Shown: piece after piece, positions 6,590-13,466 of the stretch | How the letters are laid out: every line of letters starts with the position of its first letter | Position numbering within the stretch: the stretch's first letter is position 1 | Assembly (NCBI GenBank): GCA_009908925.1 | Contig: JAAAOH010000060.1 | Location: 1 to 18,945, forward strand | DNA from: Spirochaetota bacterium | GTDB taxonomy: Bacteria > Spirochaetota > Spirochaetia > DSM-27196 > PWMO01 | Direction of reading: 5' to 3' | DNA length: 18,945 nucleotides | The notes under the pieces: generated by a model | Told to the model about the DNA's origin: nothing | The model's input: the letters and a program-made list of their open reading frames with translations, nothing else | Database searches by the model: none | Position numbers and translations under genes: made by a program

Positions 6590-7669
6590 ATGAAACAGAC
6601 GATCTGCGTCTTCGAAGGCGATGAAACGGGACAGGAACTCCTCTCGGAGGCATTGCGGGTGCTCGCGCCCGAAGTGATTGACGTGCCCCTCGAGCTTCTT
6701 ACCTTTGATTTGAGCCTGGAGAATCGACGAGCCACGAAGAACGAGGTGGTGTACGAGGCAGGCAGGGCCCTGAGCCGACACCGGTTGGCGCTGAAAGCCG
6801 CCACCGTCACCCCGGAGGCCGCTGGTGACGTCGGAAGCCCGAACCGCATACTCCGCGAGGAGATGGAAGCCGACGTAATCCTTCGTACCGGCCGTCGCAT
6901 CCCCGGGGTCCGCCCCATCGCCGGGGTCTATTCCCCGATCAGCGTGGTTCGCATGGCCCGGGACGATGCCTACGGCGCAGAAGAGTGGCGCGAGGGCGAA
7001 GAGGGCGGGCTCGACGAGCAGGCCTTTCGTACCGAGCGGATATCACGTCGCGTGTGCCGCGCCGTTGCCGAGTACGCGTTCCAGCACGCGCACAAGACCG
7101 GCGCCAAAGTTTTCGGCGGGCCGAAGTTCACCGTGAGCCCCGTGTACGAGGGCATGTTCAAGGAAGAGCTCGACGCCGCGGCAGCACGACGCCCGGAGGT
7201 GACCTACGAGCCGCAGCTCATTGACGCAACCTTCGCCCTGCTTCTTGCCACCTCCGGCGACCCGCTGGTCATCCCATCGCTGAACCGGGACGGGGATCTC
7301 CTCTCGGATACGGTGCTTCAGATGTTCGGCTCCCTCGCGGGCTCGGAGTCTCTGGTGCTGTCCATGGCCGAAGACGGAACGGTGGAGAGCGTGATGGCCG
7401 AGGCGCCGCACGGCACAGCCCCTGCGCTTCTCGGAAAGAACGTCGCGAACCCGATGGCGATGATTCTCGCGGCTGCGTCGCTGTTGTCGTTTATCGACGG
7501 AGACAAAGCCGCACGTGCAAGCCGCGCGATCTACGAGGCCACGCTGGAGGCGGCTCACGACGGCGTGCGGACCGCTGACCTCGGTGGCTCGGCGAAGACC
7601 GACGAGTTCACCGCCGAGGTCATCCGCCGCGTGAAGAACAAGCTCGAGGTGTGGTCTACACTCGGCTGA
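6590..7669 (+). CDS. Divergent isocitrate/isopropylmalate-family dehydrogenase
   Basis: A 359-residue beta-decarboxylating dehydrogenase-fold enzyme expected to oxidise a 2-hydroxy acid with NAD(P)+ and a divalent metal. Conserved elements: GDETGQE near the start, substrate-type arginines R89 and R99 in RILRE...ILRT, R121 and Y128 in VVRMARDDAYG, the catalytic-lysine region KFTVSPVYEGMF (K179, aligned by the following EGMF), metal-binding NRDGDLLSD (232-240) and cofactor-loop PHGTAP (273-278). The specificity motif that normally reads REN(T)ED or RELTGG is here RMARDD, so isocitrate, isopropylmalate or another malate analogue cannot be assigned. An in-frame start at 6494 would lie inside rarD; ATG 6590 is preferred because it begins right at the family N-terminus and follows GGGG by two bases. 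No leu or TCA gene is adjacent. Confidence 0.8.
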   Translation: MKQTICVFEGDETGQELLSEALRVLAPEVIDVPLELLTFDLSLENRRATKNEVVYEAGRALSRHRLALKAATVTPEAAGDVGSPNRILREEMEADVILRTGRRIPGVRPIAGVYSPISVVRMARDDAYGAEEWREGEEGGLDEQAFRTERISRRVCRAVAEYAFQHAHKTGAKVFGGPKFTVSPVYEGMFKEELDAAAARRPEVTYEPQLIDATFALLLATSGDPLVIPSLNRDGDLLSDTVLQMFGSLAGSESLVLSMAEDGTVESVMAEAPHGTAPALLGKNVANPMAMILAAASLLSFIDGDKAARASRAIYEATLEAAHDGVRTADLGGSAKTDEFTAEVIRRVKNKLEVWSTLG

Positions 7670-7745
7670 GGCTGTAGTCTCGAGGCGCGGAGGCCGGCTT
7701 ATCCGTCCCGGCTCCCTGCAGCCGCGTGGCGCCGCCGTCGCCGGA

Positions 7746-8768
7746 TCACTCAGCTGTCAACACAACTTTCCCGGTATTCTTCCTATCGTGGATGAAACGG
7801 TGGGCCTCACGCACCTCCTCGAACGGAAAGCTCTGTCCGGCTCTGGGAGCGATGCGCCCCTCGGCGGCGAGCTCGAGGATGCGCTCTCCCACGCTTCGAA
7901 GCCGCTCGATGTCATCCCACAGGTGTCCGAGGTTCAACCCCATCACTCCGGCGTTGTCGTTCATGAGCGCGAGCGGCGAGAAGCGGGGCATGCGGAGCAG
8001 CACGCCGAGGGCGCGCGGTATTGAGCGGCGCCTGCCCGCTCCGACCACCTTTGAGGCGCCGTAGGCTACGATGCGGCCGAGCGGGGCGAGCATGCGATAG
8101 TCCGCCTTCAGCGACGGCCCACCGAGGGGATCGAGGATGAGATGAACCCCGCCGCCGCCGGTCACGCGCGAGACCGCATCAACAACATCCTCCGAGCGGT
8201 AATCGATACAATGGTCGACCCCCATCTCCGAAAGGCTTGCATGCTTTGCAGCTGAGGCCGTGCCAATGACGGTGCTCTCGGTAAGCCTCGCAAGTTGCAC
8301 AGCGGCGAGCCCGACGCCGCCGCCCGCATTCTGGATGAGCACCCGCTCTCCGTCCTGCAGATTGCCGAAGTGATACATTGCGAGGTAGGCGGTGAAGTAA
8401 TTCACCGGGATGGCCGCTGCATCCGAAAAGCTCATGGTGGAGGGAAGTGGAAACACCTGGATGTCGGGTACGCATACCTGTGTGGCGTACCCGCCGAATC
8501 GCGTGAGCGCCACCACGCGCTCCCCTTCCACGCAGCCCTCCACCTGGGGCCCGCAACTGTCGACCACGCCGGCGACCTCGTAGCCCACCACCGCCGGAAG
8601 TTTCGGGGCGTCGGCGTACATCCCCATGCGCGCCATGAGATCGGCGAAGTTGATGCCCACGGCCTTCACCGAGATGCGTACCTCACTCGGCCCCGGCTCC
8701 GGGGCCGGGGCCTCGGCGATGTCGAGGACGTCTACATCGCCGGGCTTCCGGATCCAGATCTGACGCAT
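7746..8768 (-). CDS. VAT1-like quinone oxidoreductase (zinc-free MDR)
   Basis: A 340-residue medium-chain reductase, second in this window but of a different subgroup from the one at 166. The N-terminal domain has GINFADLMARMGMY and PAVVGYEVAGVV, typical of the VAT1/synaptic-vesicle-like quinone reductases; IPVNYFTAYLA precedes the Rossmann motif QNAGGGVGLAAVQLA (residues 147-160). The C-terminus is FPFEEVREAHRFIHDRKNTGKVVL, the family ending. It likely uses NADPH to reduce quinones or alkenals in the cytoplasm. ATG 8768 starts only three bases after the stop of the dienelactone hydrolase, so the two are very probably co-transcribed. The paired gene suggests a shared role in handling reactive carbonyls or lactones, which is inference. 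It converges on the dehydrogenase gene ending at 7669. Confidence 0.87.
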   Translation of the reverse strand: MRQIWIRKPGDVDVLDIAEAPAPEPGPSEVRISVKAVGINFADLMARMGMYADAPKLPAVVGYEVAGVVDSCGPQVEGCVEGERVVALTRFGGYATQVCVPDIQVFPLPSTMSFSDAAAIPVNYFTAYLAMYHFGNLQDGERVLIQNAGGGVGLAAVQLARLTESTVIGTASAAKHASLSEMGVDHCIDYRSEDVVDAVSRVTGGGGVHLILDPLGGPSLKADYRMLAPLGRIVAYGASKVVGAGRRRSIPRALGVLLRMPRFSPLALMNDNAGVMGLNLGHLWDDIERLRSVGERILELAAEGRIAPRAGQSFPFEEVREAHRFIHDRKNTGKVVLTAE

Positions 8769-8771
8769 GGC

Positions 8772-9554
8772 TTAGAGATTCTCCTCGAGAAATCCGAGCA
8801 GCTGGTTCCAGGCTTCGGTGGGAGTGCCGCCCTGATCGTAATTCTCGCTGCCCACGAATGCGTGGCCGACGCCGTCATATACTGTCACGGTGTTCTCTAT
8901 GCCCCGGCGGTTCATCGCGCGCTCGAAGCCGCGCACCTCGCTGACCGGAATGTTCCCGTCCTCCGCGCCGAATATGCCGAGCACCGGGCCGGCCTCGTCC
9001 ATGGCGCCGAGCTGATCGGGGTCTGTGATGGGGCCGCTTCCGTAGAAGGTAACCACTGCGGCGAGCTCGGGGTTGCGGGTGCCCATGTACATCGACTGGG
9101 TGCCCCCGAAACAGAACCCCATCGAGGCGACGCGGTCGGCATCGACGAGCTCGTGAGAGCGCAGGAAGTCGAGGGCGGCATCCATGTCGCCGGCTATCTG
9201 CTCCCGCGGCGTCGTTCGCACCTGCTGCATCGCGCCCTGCGCGTCCTGCGCGACACTCCCGCGGAAGGCGTCCGGGGCGAGCACGACGTAGCCCTCACTC
9301 GCGAGCGCGTCGGCGAGTCGGGCGATGTCCCTGTTGAGTCCCCACCACTCGTGGACCATGATGACGCCGGGGAAGGGCCCGCTGCCCGAGGGTGTGGCCA
9401 GATACCCCTGCAGGGTCGTTCCGTCAGGGCCCTCGAAGCTCACATTGCGCTCGGCGGCCGCCATCATACCATCCTGGGCAAACGCCGGTGCCGCTGCAAG
9501 TACGACCAGCAGGACCATTCCCGTGATACGCAGAAAGCTGTGTGTTTTGCTCAT
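8772..9554 (-). CDS. Exported dienelactone hydrolase family protein
   Basis: A 260-residue alpha/beta hydrolase of the dienelactone hydrolase family. The first 26 residues are a Sec signal peptide (KTHSFLR, hydrophobic core, APAFA|QDG), so the enzyme should be periplasmic or secreted. The catalytic triad is complete: Cys148 in GFCFGG, Asp199 in GAEDG and His231 in GVGHAFVG. The oxyanion-type motif VMVHEWWGLN-like sequence (IMVHEWWGLN, residues 65-74) is present. Family members cleave lactones or ester bonds; the substrate here is unknown. ATG 9554 has a perfect GGAGG six bases upstream. An extended reading to 9599 adds 15 residues that would hide the signal peptide and is rejected. The gene lies between trmH (41-base gap) and the VAT1-like gene (3-base gap) as one operon. 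Confidence 0.9.
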   Translation of the reverse strand: MSKTHSFLRITGMVLLVVLAAAPAFAQDGMMAAAERNVSFEGPDGTTLQGYLATPSGSGPFPGVIMVHEWWGLNRDIARLADALASEGYVVLAPDAFRGSVAQDAQGAMQQVRTTPREQIAGDMDAALDFLRSHELVDADRVASMGFCFGGTQSMYMGTRNPELAAVVTFYGSGPITDPDQLGAMDEAGPVLGIFGAEDGNIPVSEVRGFERAMNRRGIENTVTVYDGVGHAFVGSENYDQGGTPTEAWNQLLGFLEENL

Positions 9555-9595
9555 GTTAACCTCCGACTCAAAGGTCGCCTCTCCAACTCCGGCGG

Positions 9596-10303
9596 TCAAG
9601 TGGAGTTGTCGTCGTGGTCGTTGAGCTCTCCGGCCGCGCGGTAGTATTCACGCTCCAGCGCCTCGCGTCGCGGAATGGAGCCGCGCATCCATTCGAGGAG
9701 TATGGTCTGCTTCTCCTCCTCGGTGAGCTGCCACGGCAGGTCGCTGCGGCGAAGGGCGAGCGTGGTGTGATGAAGGATGATCGCCGCCGCCACCGAGATG
9801 TTGAAGCTCTCGACGAAGCCGTAGATGGGGATCCGCATATGGACATCTGCCTCTTCGATGGCCGTCTCGCTGAGGCCGTCGAGCTCGTTTCCGAGGAGGA
9901 AGGCGAGGGGGCCTTCGCCGAGGTCGAGGTCTTCGAGGCGTACATCGTCTCGATGAGGCGTCGTGGCGACGACGCGGTAGCCCCGTGTTCGCAGGGCGCG
10001 AATCGCCTCCGCGGTGTTGTTCTCGCTGCGGTTGTACTTGATGAGGCTCAGCCACTGCGAGCTGCCGAGAGCCACATCCGGGTTGACCCGGTAGGTGTTT
10101 CGATTCTCGATGATGTGGACGTCCTGCACGCCGAAGCCGTCGCAGGTGCGAAGTACCGCACTCGCGTTGTGCGGCTGGTAGATGTCCTCGAGAGCCACGG
10201 TGATGTAGCGGGTCCGATACTCGAGGGTCTCATGGAAGCGCGCGAAACGCCGTTCGGTGAGGAATCCGGAGAGGTAGGAGAGAAGCCCGTGATCGACCTC
10301 CAT
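9596..10303 (-). CDS. trmH: TrmH-type tRNA 2'-O-methyltransferase (SPOUT)
   Basis: A 235-residue SpoU/TrmH-family methyltransferase. The three family motifs are present: motif 1 PHNASAVLRTCDGFG with Asn46 and catalytic-type Arg52, motif 2 FLLGNELDGLS (residues 136-145), and motif 3 IPIYGFVESFNISVAAAIILH (residues 158-177) that forms the trefoil-knot SAM pocket. TrmH methylates the 2'-OH of G18 in the D-loop of tRNAs; length and the C-terminal helical extension fit TrmH rather than the longer RlmB. It is first in the probable trmH-hydrolase-oxidoreductase operon. A 98-base gap separates it from the peroxiredoxin-like gene upstream, and this gap contains a hairpin at 10329-10347. Other 2'-O targets cannot be excluded. 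Confidence 0.85.
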   Translation of the reverse strand: MEVDHGLLSYLSGFLTERRFARFHETLEYRTRYITVALEDIYQPHNASAVLRTCDGFGVQDVHIIENRNTYRVNPDVALGSSQWLSLIKYNRSENNTAEAIRALRTRGYRVVATTPHRDDVRLEDLDLGEGPLAFLLGNELDGLSETAIEEADVHMRIPIYGFVESFNISVAAAIILHHTTLALRRSDLPWQLTEEEKQTILLEWMRGSIPRREALEREYYRAAGELNDHDDNST

Positions 10304-10328
10304 GATTCCATTGTGCCCGCCGGTGCCA

Positions 10329-10347
10329 CCGCGTGCAACCCACGCGG
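10329..10347 (-). terminator. GC hairpin between the peroxiredoxin-like gene and trmH
   Basis: A perfect 7-bp stem CCGCGTG / CACGCGG with a 5-base loop, 55 bases after the stop of the upstream gene and 26 bases before trmH. There is no U-tract, so an intrinsic terminator is only a possibility; an attenuator-like or mRNA-stability structure is equally possible. Confidence 0.3.
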
Positions 10348-10401
10348 GCTCGGCTAGGGCTCAGCGCGGGGCAGGCGCGAGCGCGTGGCCGGCTTCGATG
10401 C

Positions 10402-11106
10402 TCAGGTTCGCAGAAACTCGGCCGGCTCAGCTCGGTAGCGGGAGTCGGGATGGACGAATCGAGCGCTGATGCGGCCGCCTTCGACGAGGAACGTAGCAGG
10501 CAGTGGGAGCGGCAGCTCGTCCGATCCCGGCGGCTGCGTCCCGGATGACCCCGACGACGGACCTGCGGTCGTCAGGCCGAGAACCCCCGCGAACTCGAGT
10601 GGCGCCGCGTAGCGAACTCCGAACTCCTCTGCAGTGCTCCCATTGTCATGGACTACCGGGAACGGCAGGGCAAGATCGGCGCTCGTTCGGCGGGCGGTCT
10701 CCGGTGGTTCCGGGGTCAGCGCGATGACAGCCGTGGATGCATCCGAGCGACGGAACTCCGCGGCGAGGGCGAGGAGCGCCGCGCGGCAGAACGGCGAGCG
10801 CCTGCTCAGGTACCAGGTCAGCAGGAGTCTCGGCGGTGGTGGCGCCGGGGGCACAGCCTCGTGGGGGACCTCCGGGGCCGCGGTGAACCGCTGTGCCGGC
10901 AGAGGTGGCGCCGGGTCCCCGACCGCGGCGGCGGGCGTCTGAAGCCGCGCCTCCGCGGCTGCCGTCGCGGCCCGGTCGTAGGCGATGAGCTCTTCGAGGG
11001 GAGCGGTGTCGAGCTGCAGGCAGCGCAGTCTCAGAAGCTCGCGCGCAAGAGGCCCGCGGCCAACCTGGGCGCCGCCGGAGTCGCCGATCGGGTCTCCGTC
11101 GCTCAC
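10402..11106 (-). CDS. Peroxiredoxin-like (AhpC/TSA_2-type) protein lacking the peroxidatic Cys
   Basis: A 234-residue protein with a thioredoxin-fold C-terminal part (about 90-234). The line LLLTWYLSRRSPFCRAAL aligns with the family motif that normally reads YRGGWCPFC, and the ending HPDSRYRAEPAEFL with the usual DYRYRAEP. The LPFPVVHDN and LPLPATFLVEGG segments also fit. The first cysteine of the CPxC motif is Ser104, while the second, Cys107, remains. The protein therefore should not act as a standard CxxC peroxidase. Residues 1-90 are a Leu/Ala/Pro-rich segment with a helical start. It starts with GTG 11106, whose GTGA overlaps the TGA stop of the sugar transferase, so translation is probably coupled. 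No signal peptide is seen. It could be an inactive regulator, a one-Cys oxidoreductase or a chaperone-like protein. Confidence 0.75.
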   Translation of the reverse strand: MSDGDPIGDSGGAQVGRGPLARELLRLRCLQLDTAPLEELIAYDRAATAAAEARLQTPAAAVGDPAPPLPAQRFTAAPEVPHEAVPPAPPPPRLLLTWYLSRRSPFCRAALLALAAEFRRSDASTAVIALTPEPPETARRTSADLALPFPVVHDNGSTAEEFGVRYAAPLEFAGVLGLTTAGPSSGSSGTQPPGSDELPLPLPATFLVEGGRISARFVHPDSRYRAEPAEFLRT

Positions 11107-12395
11107 CGTGCGCCGAAGCCGGTTGCGATCGTCCCGATCGTCTTGAACGCGATGAGAACATCGAGCCAGAAGGAGAAGTGTTTTACGTAGTAGAGGTCGT
11201 GCTCAAGTTTCTTGCGGGTTTCCTCGTGGTCCGCGGCGTATCCGTGGTTCACCTGTGCCCAGCCGGTAATCCCCGGCCGGACGAGATGGCGGTAGGCATA
11301 GTAGGGGATGTCGCGCTCGAACTGCTCTACGAACCCCACTTGCTCGGGACGCGGGCCGATGAGACTCATGTCGCCTACCAGAATGTTCAGGAACTGGGGC
11401 AACTCATCGAGTCGGAACTTTCGAATAAAGGCCCCCACACGAGTGACGCGTTTATCGCCGGTGTCGGCGAAACGCGCGCCGTGAGCATCGGCCCCGTGGG
11501 TCATGCTGCGGAACTTGAACATGCGAAAGATCCGCCCCCCCTCTCCCACACGGGTCTGGGTGAAGATGACGGGGCCTGCAGAGTCGATACGTATAGCGGC
11601 TGCCGTCAACAACATGAGAGGCAGGCTGATCGGCAGGGTGATGAGGACGAAGAGCATGCCCTCGGCGCGCTTGACGATGCGGTACACCGGCGAGAGGCGG
11701 AAGGCCTCGATGACGCCCTCGGAGAGATGGACCAGTGACACACGCCCCGTGAGAGATTCGAATACGTCCTCGGCCGGGTATATCTCGATGCCGTGCAGCG
11801 TGCAGTGCGAGAAGAAGCGGACCCACTCGCTCTCCCGGCGCTCAGCCATATCGACGATGATGCCGTGGGTGTGGTCGGCGAGGATTTCGGGATCCGGTGT
11901 GTCGAGAATGGCCACATCGACCTGGTTGTGCAAGCCGGGTATCTGCAGGATCTCGTGCGTCACACCACCGGGAACGACGTGGAGGCGCAGGTAGGGCTCG
12001 GTCACGCGAAGCTGCACCCACGTCCACAGGAGGATGAACGCCGTGCCGAAAAAGCTGAAGATGAAGGTGTTCGAGTAATACACACGCAGGATCGATACGA
12101 GGAGGTACAGCGCTCCCGCGAAGACGGCAACCGTGAGCAGTACCAGGCCCATCGCCTCCACTGTGGGAAAACGGATGAGCCGGCGGAGCACCACGCTCAT
12201 GAGAATGAACGAGCCGACGCTGAGAAGTCCCATCGTCAGCGCGTCCGCGCGAACGAGAAAGTGATAGGTACCGTAGCTTATGTAGGAGGCGAGGGCGGTG
12301 GCGAGCGCGGTGCTGACAATGACCCACAGCAGGGAGAGTAACCGTCTTCCCGCCGAGCGCTTGCGGGAACGGACGTATCGTTGAAAAGGGGCCAT
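11103..12395 (-). CDS. Polyprenyl-phosphate sugar-1-phosphate transferase (WcaJ/WbaP-like)
   Basis: A 430-residue membrane enzyme that transfers a hexose-1-phosphate from a UDP-sugar to undecaprenyl phosphate, starting exopolysaccharide or O-antigen repeat synthesis at the inner membrane. The N-terminus has a basic stretch (RYVRSRKRSAGRR) and four hydrophobic helices; a soluble Rossmann-like part follows; a fifth hydrophobic segment (FVLITLPISLPLMLL) leads into the bacterial sugar transferase domain with FTQTRVGEGG, MFKFRSM, IRKFRLDELPQ and GDMSLIGPRPE, and ends with RPGITGWAQVNHG. ATG 12395 is preferred. The longer TTG start at 12515 would leave only eight bases to the divergent gene at 12524 and adds a non-family segment. 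No glycosyltransferase, flippase or polymerase genes are nearby, so it is orphaned. Sugar specificity (glucose, galactose or other) is not deducible. Confidence 0.87.
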   Translation of the reverse strand: MAPFQRYVRSRKRSAGRRLLSLLWVIVSTALATALASYISYGTYHFLVRADALTMGLLSVGSFILMSVVLRRLIRFPTVEAMGLVLLTVAVFAGALYLLVSILRVYYSNTFIFSFFGTAFILLWTWVQLRVTEPYLRLHVVPGGVTHEILQIPGLHNQVDVAILDTPDPEILADHTHGIIVDMAERRESEWVRFFSHCTLHGIEIYPAEDVFESLTGRVSLVHLSEGVIEAFRLSPVYRIVKRAEGMLFVLITLPISLPLMLLTAAAIRIDSAGPVIFTQTRVGEGGRIFRMFKFRSMTHGADAHGARFADTGDKRVTRVGAFIRKFRLDELPQFLNILVGDMSLIGPRPEQVGFVEQFERDIPYYAYRHLVRPGITGWAQVNHGYAADHEETRKKLEHDLYYVKHFSFWLDVLIAFKTIGTIATGFGAR

Positions 12396-12404
12396 ATTCG
12401 CCAA

Positions 12405-12433
12405 AAGATAGACCGTTCTATGAATCTTTTCAA
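12405..12433 (-). promoter_or_regulatory. Candidate promoter of the sugar transferase gene, near-leaderless
   Basis: Minus strand TTGAAA (12433-12428) and TATCTT (12410-12405), 17 bases apart. Only nine bases separate the -10 from ATG 12395, so a transcript would begin about at the start codon. Either the mRNA is leaderless or the real promoter lies elsewhere. Confidence 0.35.
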
Positions 12434-12523
12434 CCGAGCCGCGCAGCCAGCTCCCGCCGGGAATCGTCGCCGCCCTGCGGTTGCCGAGCGGGGGATTGTC
12501 GACTACCTTTGACAACGAGAACT

Positions 12524-13393
12524 ATGGAACCACTTGCACTCGGCCCCTTCGTTATTCCCGGGTTCGTCCTTCACGCAGCAACCGCCCTCATCCCCGCATT
12601 CGTCGCGGCGTGGCTGTGGACCCGATCCGATGGTGATACGCGAAAGACAACGGTCGATCTTCTGTCGACCGCACTTCTCATCTTCGTACTTCTGTGGAAA
12701 CTCGGGCCCCTGTTCTCCTCGCCGGGGCTCGTGATGGAAGAGCCCCGCCTCCTGCTCTTCGGCCGCGGCGGTTCCACCGGGGTGATCGTCGGGGCAGTGG
12801 GTGCCGTGATTTATCTCGCAGTATCAATTCTGCGTCGCCGGCTCTTCGCCACGCGCCTCCTGACCGGGCTCGGGCTGTTTGCGATCGTGGCGGCGGGTGT
12901 CTACGGCGGCGTTGCCATCGGGGTCTCGGCCGCCTCAGCGGAGCGCTCGGCATCCGGTGAGCGGGCCGGTCGTCCCGCGGCGCCCGCATTCAGCCTCGAG
13001 CGACTCGACGGCGAGACCTTTGCCCTCGAGGAGGCGCGCGGAGGTCCCGTCGTGCTCAACTTCTGGGCGACCTGGTGCGGGCCCTGTGAGGTGGAGACGC
13101 CCGTCAAGAAGCAGCTCGCCACCGAACTCGGCGACCGGGCCCGGTTCATCGGCGTGAACCTGACCACCAGCGAGGGAGGCGTGGACAGCGTCAGAGACTA
13201 CGTGGCGGAGTTCGGGATCGACTACCCGATAGTCCTCGACACGCGAGGAGCGGTGCAGCAACTCTACGGCGTGCGGGGGACGCCCACGACCTACATCATC
13301 GATGCCGAGGGCCGTGTTGTGCACCGATTCATGGGCGCCATGTCATATCAGGACATGATGCGCCGGCTCAGGCCGCTGCTGGACGCCGAGTAA
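12524..13393 (+). CDS. Membrane-anchored TlpA/ResA-like thiol-disulfide oxidoreductase
   Basis: A 289-residue protein. Residues about 1-135 form a multi-helix membrane domain (segments about 8-31, 45-66, 85-103 and 112-135), which starts LALGPFVIPGF in a way that recalls the N-terminus of Lgt-related membrane domains seen in some redoxins. Residues about 150-289 are a TlpA-type thioredoxin domain: VLNFWATWCGPCEVETP with the redox pair Cys185/Cys188, and cis-proline P254 in RGTPTTYIID. With the C-terminal domain after the last helix it should face the periplasm and reduce protein disulfides, for example in cytochrome c maturation or repair of envelope proteins. ATG 12524 is preferred; TTG 12509 is in frame. 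It is divergent from the sugar transferase and converges on the PilZ gene. Electron donor partners are not in the window. Confidence 0.85.
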   Translation: MEPLALGPFVIPGFVLHAATALIPAFVAAWLWTRSDGDTRKTTVDLLSTALLIFVLLWKLGPLFSSPGLVMEEPRLLLFGRGGSTGVIVGAVGAVIYLAVSILRRRLFATRLLTGLGLFAIVAAGVYGGVAIGVSAASAERSASGERAGRPAAPAFSLERLDGETFALEEARGGPVVLNFWATWCGPCEVETPVKKQLATELGDRARFIGVNLTTSEGGVDSVRDYVAEFGIDYPIVLDTRGAVQQLYGVRGTPTTYIIDAEGRVVHRFMGAMSYQDMMRRLRPLLDAE

Positions 13394-13443
13394 CGCTTCG
13401 GACGGCGGCGCCGCAGGGTTCCCGGCCCGGGGTGGCGACCGGC

Positions 13444-13464
13444 GGGTGCCGGGTGCCGGGTGCC
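13444..13464 (+). repeat. Three tandem copies of GGGTGCC
   Basis: Perfect 7-base unit repeated three times between the convergent ends of the TlpA-like gene (stop 13393) and the PilZ gene (stop 13467). Likely slippage in GC-rich intergenic sequence; no function is evident. Confidence 0.6.
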
Positions 13465-13466
13465 GC

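Noticed and set aside
7670..7745. Short inverted repeat GCCGG...CCGGC between convergent genes
   Set aside because: A 5-bp stem with a 10-base loop and no T-tract; not distinguishable from background in this GC-rich sequence.
8295..9644. 449-codon open frame on the plus strand
   Set aside because: It is antisense to the hydrolase and reductase genes, whose catalytic motifs are unmistakable. The translation is rich in His/Arg/Gly without domains, as expected for the shadow of GC-rich coding DNA.
12509..12514. Exact TTGACA on the plus strand just before the TlpA-like gene
   Set aside because: A -10 at the right distance (12532-12537) reads ACTTGC and would lie inside the gene; likely chance.
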